From Eubacterium sp. (lineage in GTDB: Bacteria > Bacillota > Clostridia > Oscillospirales > Acutalibacteraceae): a stretch of DNA of 6,033 nt. The stretch lies in assembly GCA_024696725.1 (NCBI GenBank), contig JAILGO010000084.1, positions 1-6,033 of the forward strand. Direction: 5' to 3'. A program made the position numbers and the translations under genes. Positions 5,504-6,033 of this stretch are shown one piece after another; position 1 is the stretch's first letter; the number at the start of each line of letters is the position of its first letter. The notes under the pieces are model-generated. The model saw nothing but the letters and a program-made list of their open reading frames with translations, was not told the origin of the DNA and searched no databases.

Positions 5504-6033
5504 GTGAAAAAGCTGAAGTATGTATCCGCAATAATCGCCGGCAACGCTCTCTTTGCCTTCGCCGTAGCTGCGTTTGTAATTCCTAACGGAATACTTATGG
5601 GCGGAATTACGGGCGTCGGTATCGTGCTGAATAAGCTTTTCGGGATTAACACGGCTTTATTCGTATTGATTGTAAACTCCGTGCTTATGCTTGCGGGACT
5701 TATTATCCTCGGAAAAAAGTTTTTCTTTTCAACCGTTGCGAGCTCGCTTTTGTATCCTCTTTTTCTCGAGCTTTTTCAGCGTATTCCCGTGCTGTCCAAT
5801 CTCACCGACGACCTTCTTCTTTCCGCAATTTTCGCGGGCGCGCTTCTCGGCGCGGCTATCGGACTTCTGATGCGTCAGGGCTCGTCAAGCGGCGGTACGG
5901 ATATTATCGGTCTTATAGTTAATAAGTATACCCATATCTCCGTCGCCGTAACGGTTTGGGCAGCGGATATTATGGTTATCGGATTTCAGGCGCTTACCTC
6001 AAGCTCGGAAAGTCTGCTTCTCGGTATAATAAC
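5504..6033 (+). CDS. Second YitT-family membrane protein, N-terminal part
   Basis: Partial gene: GTG start, 176 codons plus 2 bases, open at the right edge. The translation has the same YitT hallmarks as the complete minus-strand copy: AGNALFAFAVAAFVIP (12-27), LMGGITGVGIVLN (31-43), GKKFFFSTVASS (70-81), FQRIP (91-95) and GSSSGGTDII (126-135). Several hydrophobic segments alternate as in the paralogue. Hand alignment of residues 4-164 to residues 10-170 of that protein needs no gap and gives 94 identities in 161, about 58%. If full-length it should end in a DUF2179 domain beyond the window. Function is unknown, as for the family. I could not identify a convincing promoter for it in 5362-5492. 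Confidence 0.93.
   Translation, partial: MKKLKYVSAIIAGNALFAFAVAAFVIPNGILMGGITGVGIVLNKLFGINTALFVLIVNSVLMLAGLIILGKKFFFSTVASSLLYPLFLELFQRIPVLSNLTDDLLLSAIFAGALLGAAIGLLMRQGSSSGGTDIIGLIVNKYTHISVAVTVWAADIMVIGFQALTSSSESLLLGII

Noticed and set aside
5383..5652. Minus-strand open frame overlapping the second YitT gene
   Set aside because: It is antisense to the conserved YitT start region, has no ribosome binding site or family similarity, and crosses the AT-rich promoter region.
4477..6033. Mobile element or transposon ends flanking the YitT pair
   Set aside because: The inverted similarity is protein-coding paralogy. I see no transposase, target-site duplication or terminal inverted repeat.

Overview
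The window looks like a chromosomal housekeeping segment from a Firmicutes bacterium, most likely an uncultured or gut-type member of the Clostridia. The reasons are a class II (Firmicutes-type) GalT, Gram-positive-style ribosome binding sites, near-consensus sigma-A-type promoters, a cytidylate kinase-like P-loop family common in Clostridia, and YitT/DUF2179 membrane proteins. Base composition is moderate in the genes, while the intergenic promoters are very AT-rich. The taxonomic call is inference only; there is no rRNA here. I see no transposase, integrase, phage gene, tRNA, rRNA, CRISPR array or long repeat.

Layout, left to right. (1) 1-659, minus: N-terminal 219 residues of class II galT (UDP-glucose--hexose-1-phosphate uridylyltransferase), running off the left edge. 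(2) 660-781: a 122-bp divergent promoter region with two back-to-back promoters whose -35 boxes are 3 bp apart. (3) 782-3349, plus: a tight three-gene operon of a LOG/TIGR00730-family Rossmann protein, a cytidylate kinase-like protein and MurF, with gaps of 11 and 10 bp. (4) 3353-3378: a hairpin terminator that appears to serve both strands. (5) 3377-4411, minus: ddl, D-alanine--D-alanine ligase, with its own promoter. (6) 4477-5361, minus: a complete YitT-family membrane protein with a C-terminal DUF2179 domain, on the same strand as ddl. (7) 5362-5503: a second divergent intergenic region. (8) 5504-6033, plus: the first 176 residues of a second YitT-family protein, paralogous to the first (94 of 161 positions identical by hand alignment), running off the right edge.

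How the genes relate. Ddl makes the D-Ala-D-Ala dipeptide, and MurF attaches it to the UDP-MurNAc-tripeptide. Consecutive steps of peptidoglycan precursor synthesis are therefore encoded next to each other but tail to tail, instead of in the co-directional ddl-murF arrangement seen in many Firmicutes. MurF is co-transcribed with two nucleotide-related proteins (LOG and CMK-like) with no obvious cell-wall role. The two YitT genes are head to head and may derive from a duplication with inversion. I found no clearly new biological system. The points most worth a second look are the convergent murF/ddl pair with its embedded terminator, the back-to-back promoters, the inverted YitT pair, and the LOG--CMK-like--murF operon.
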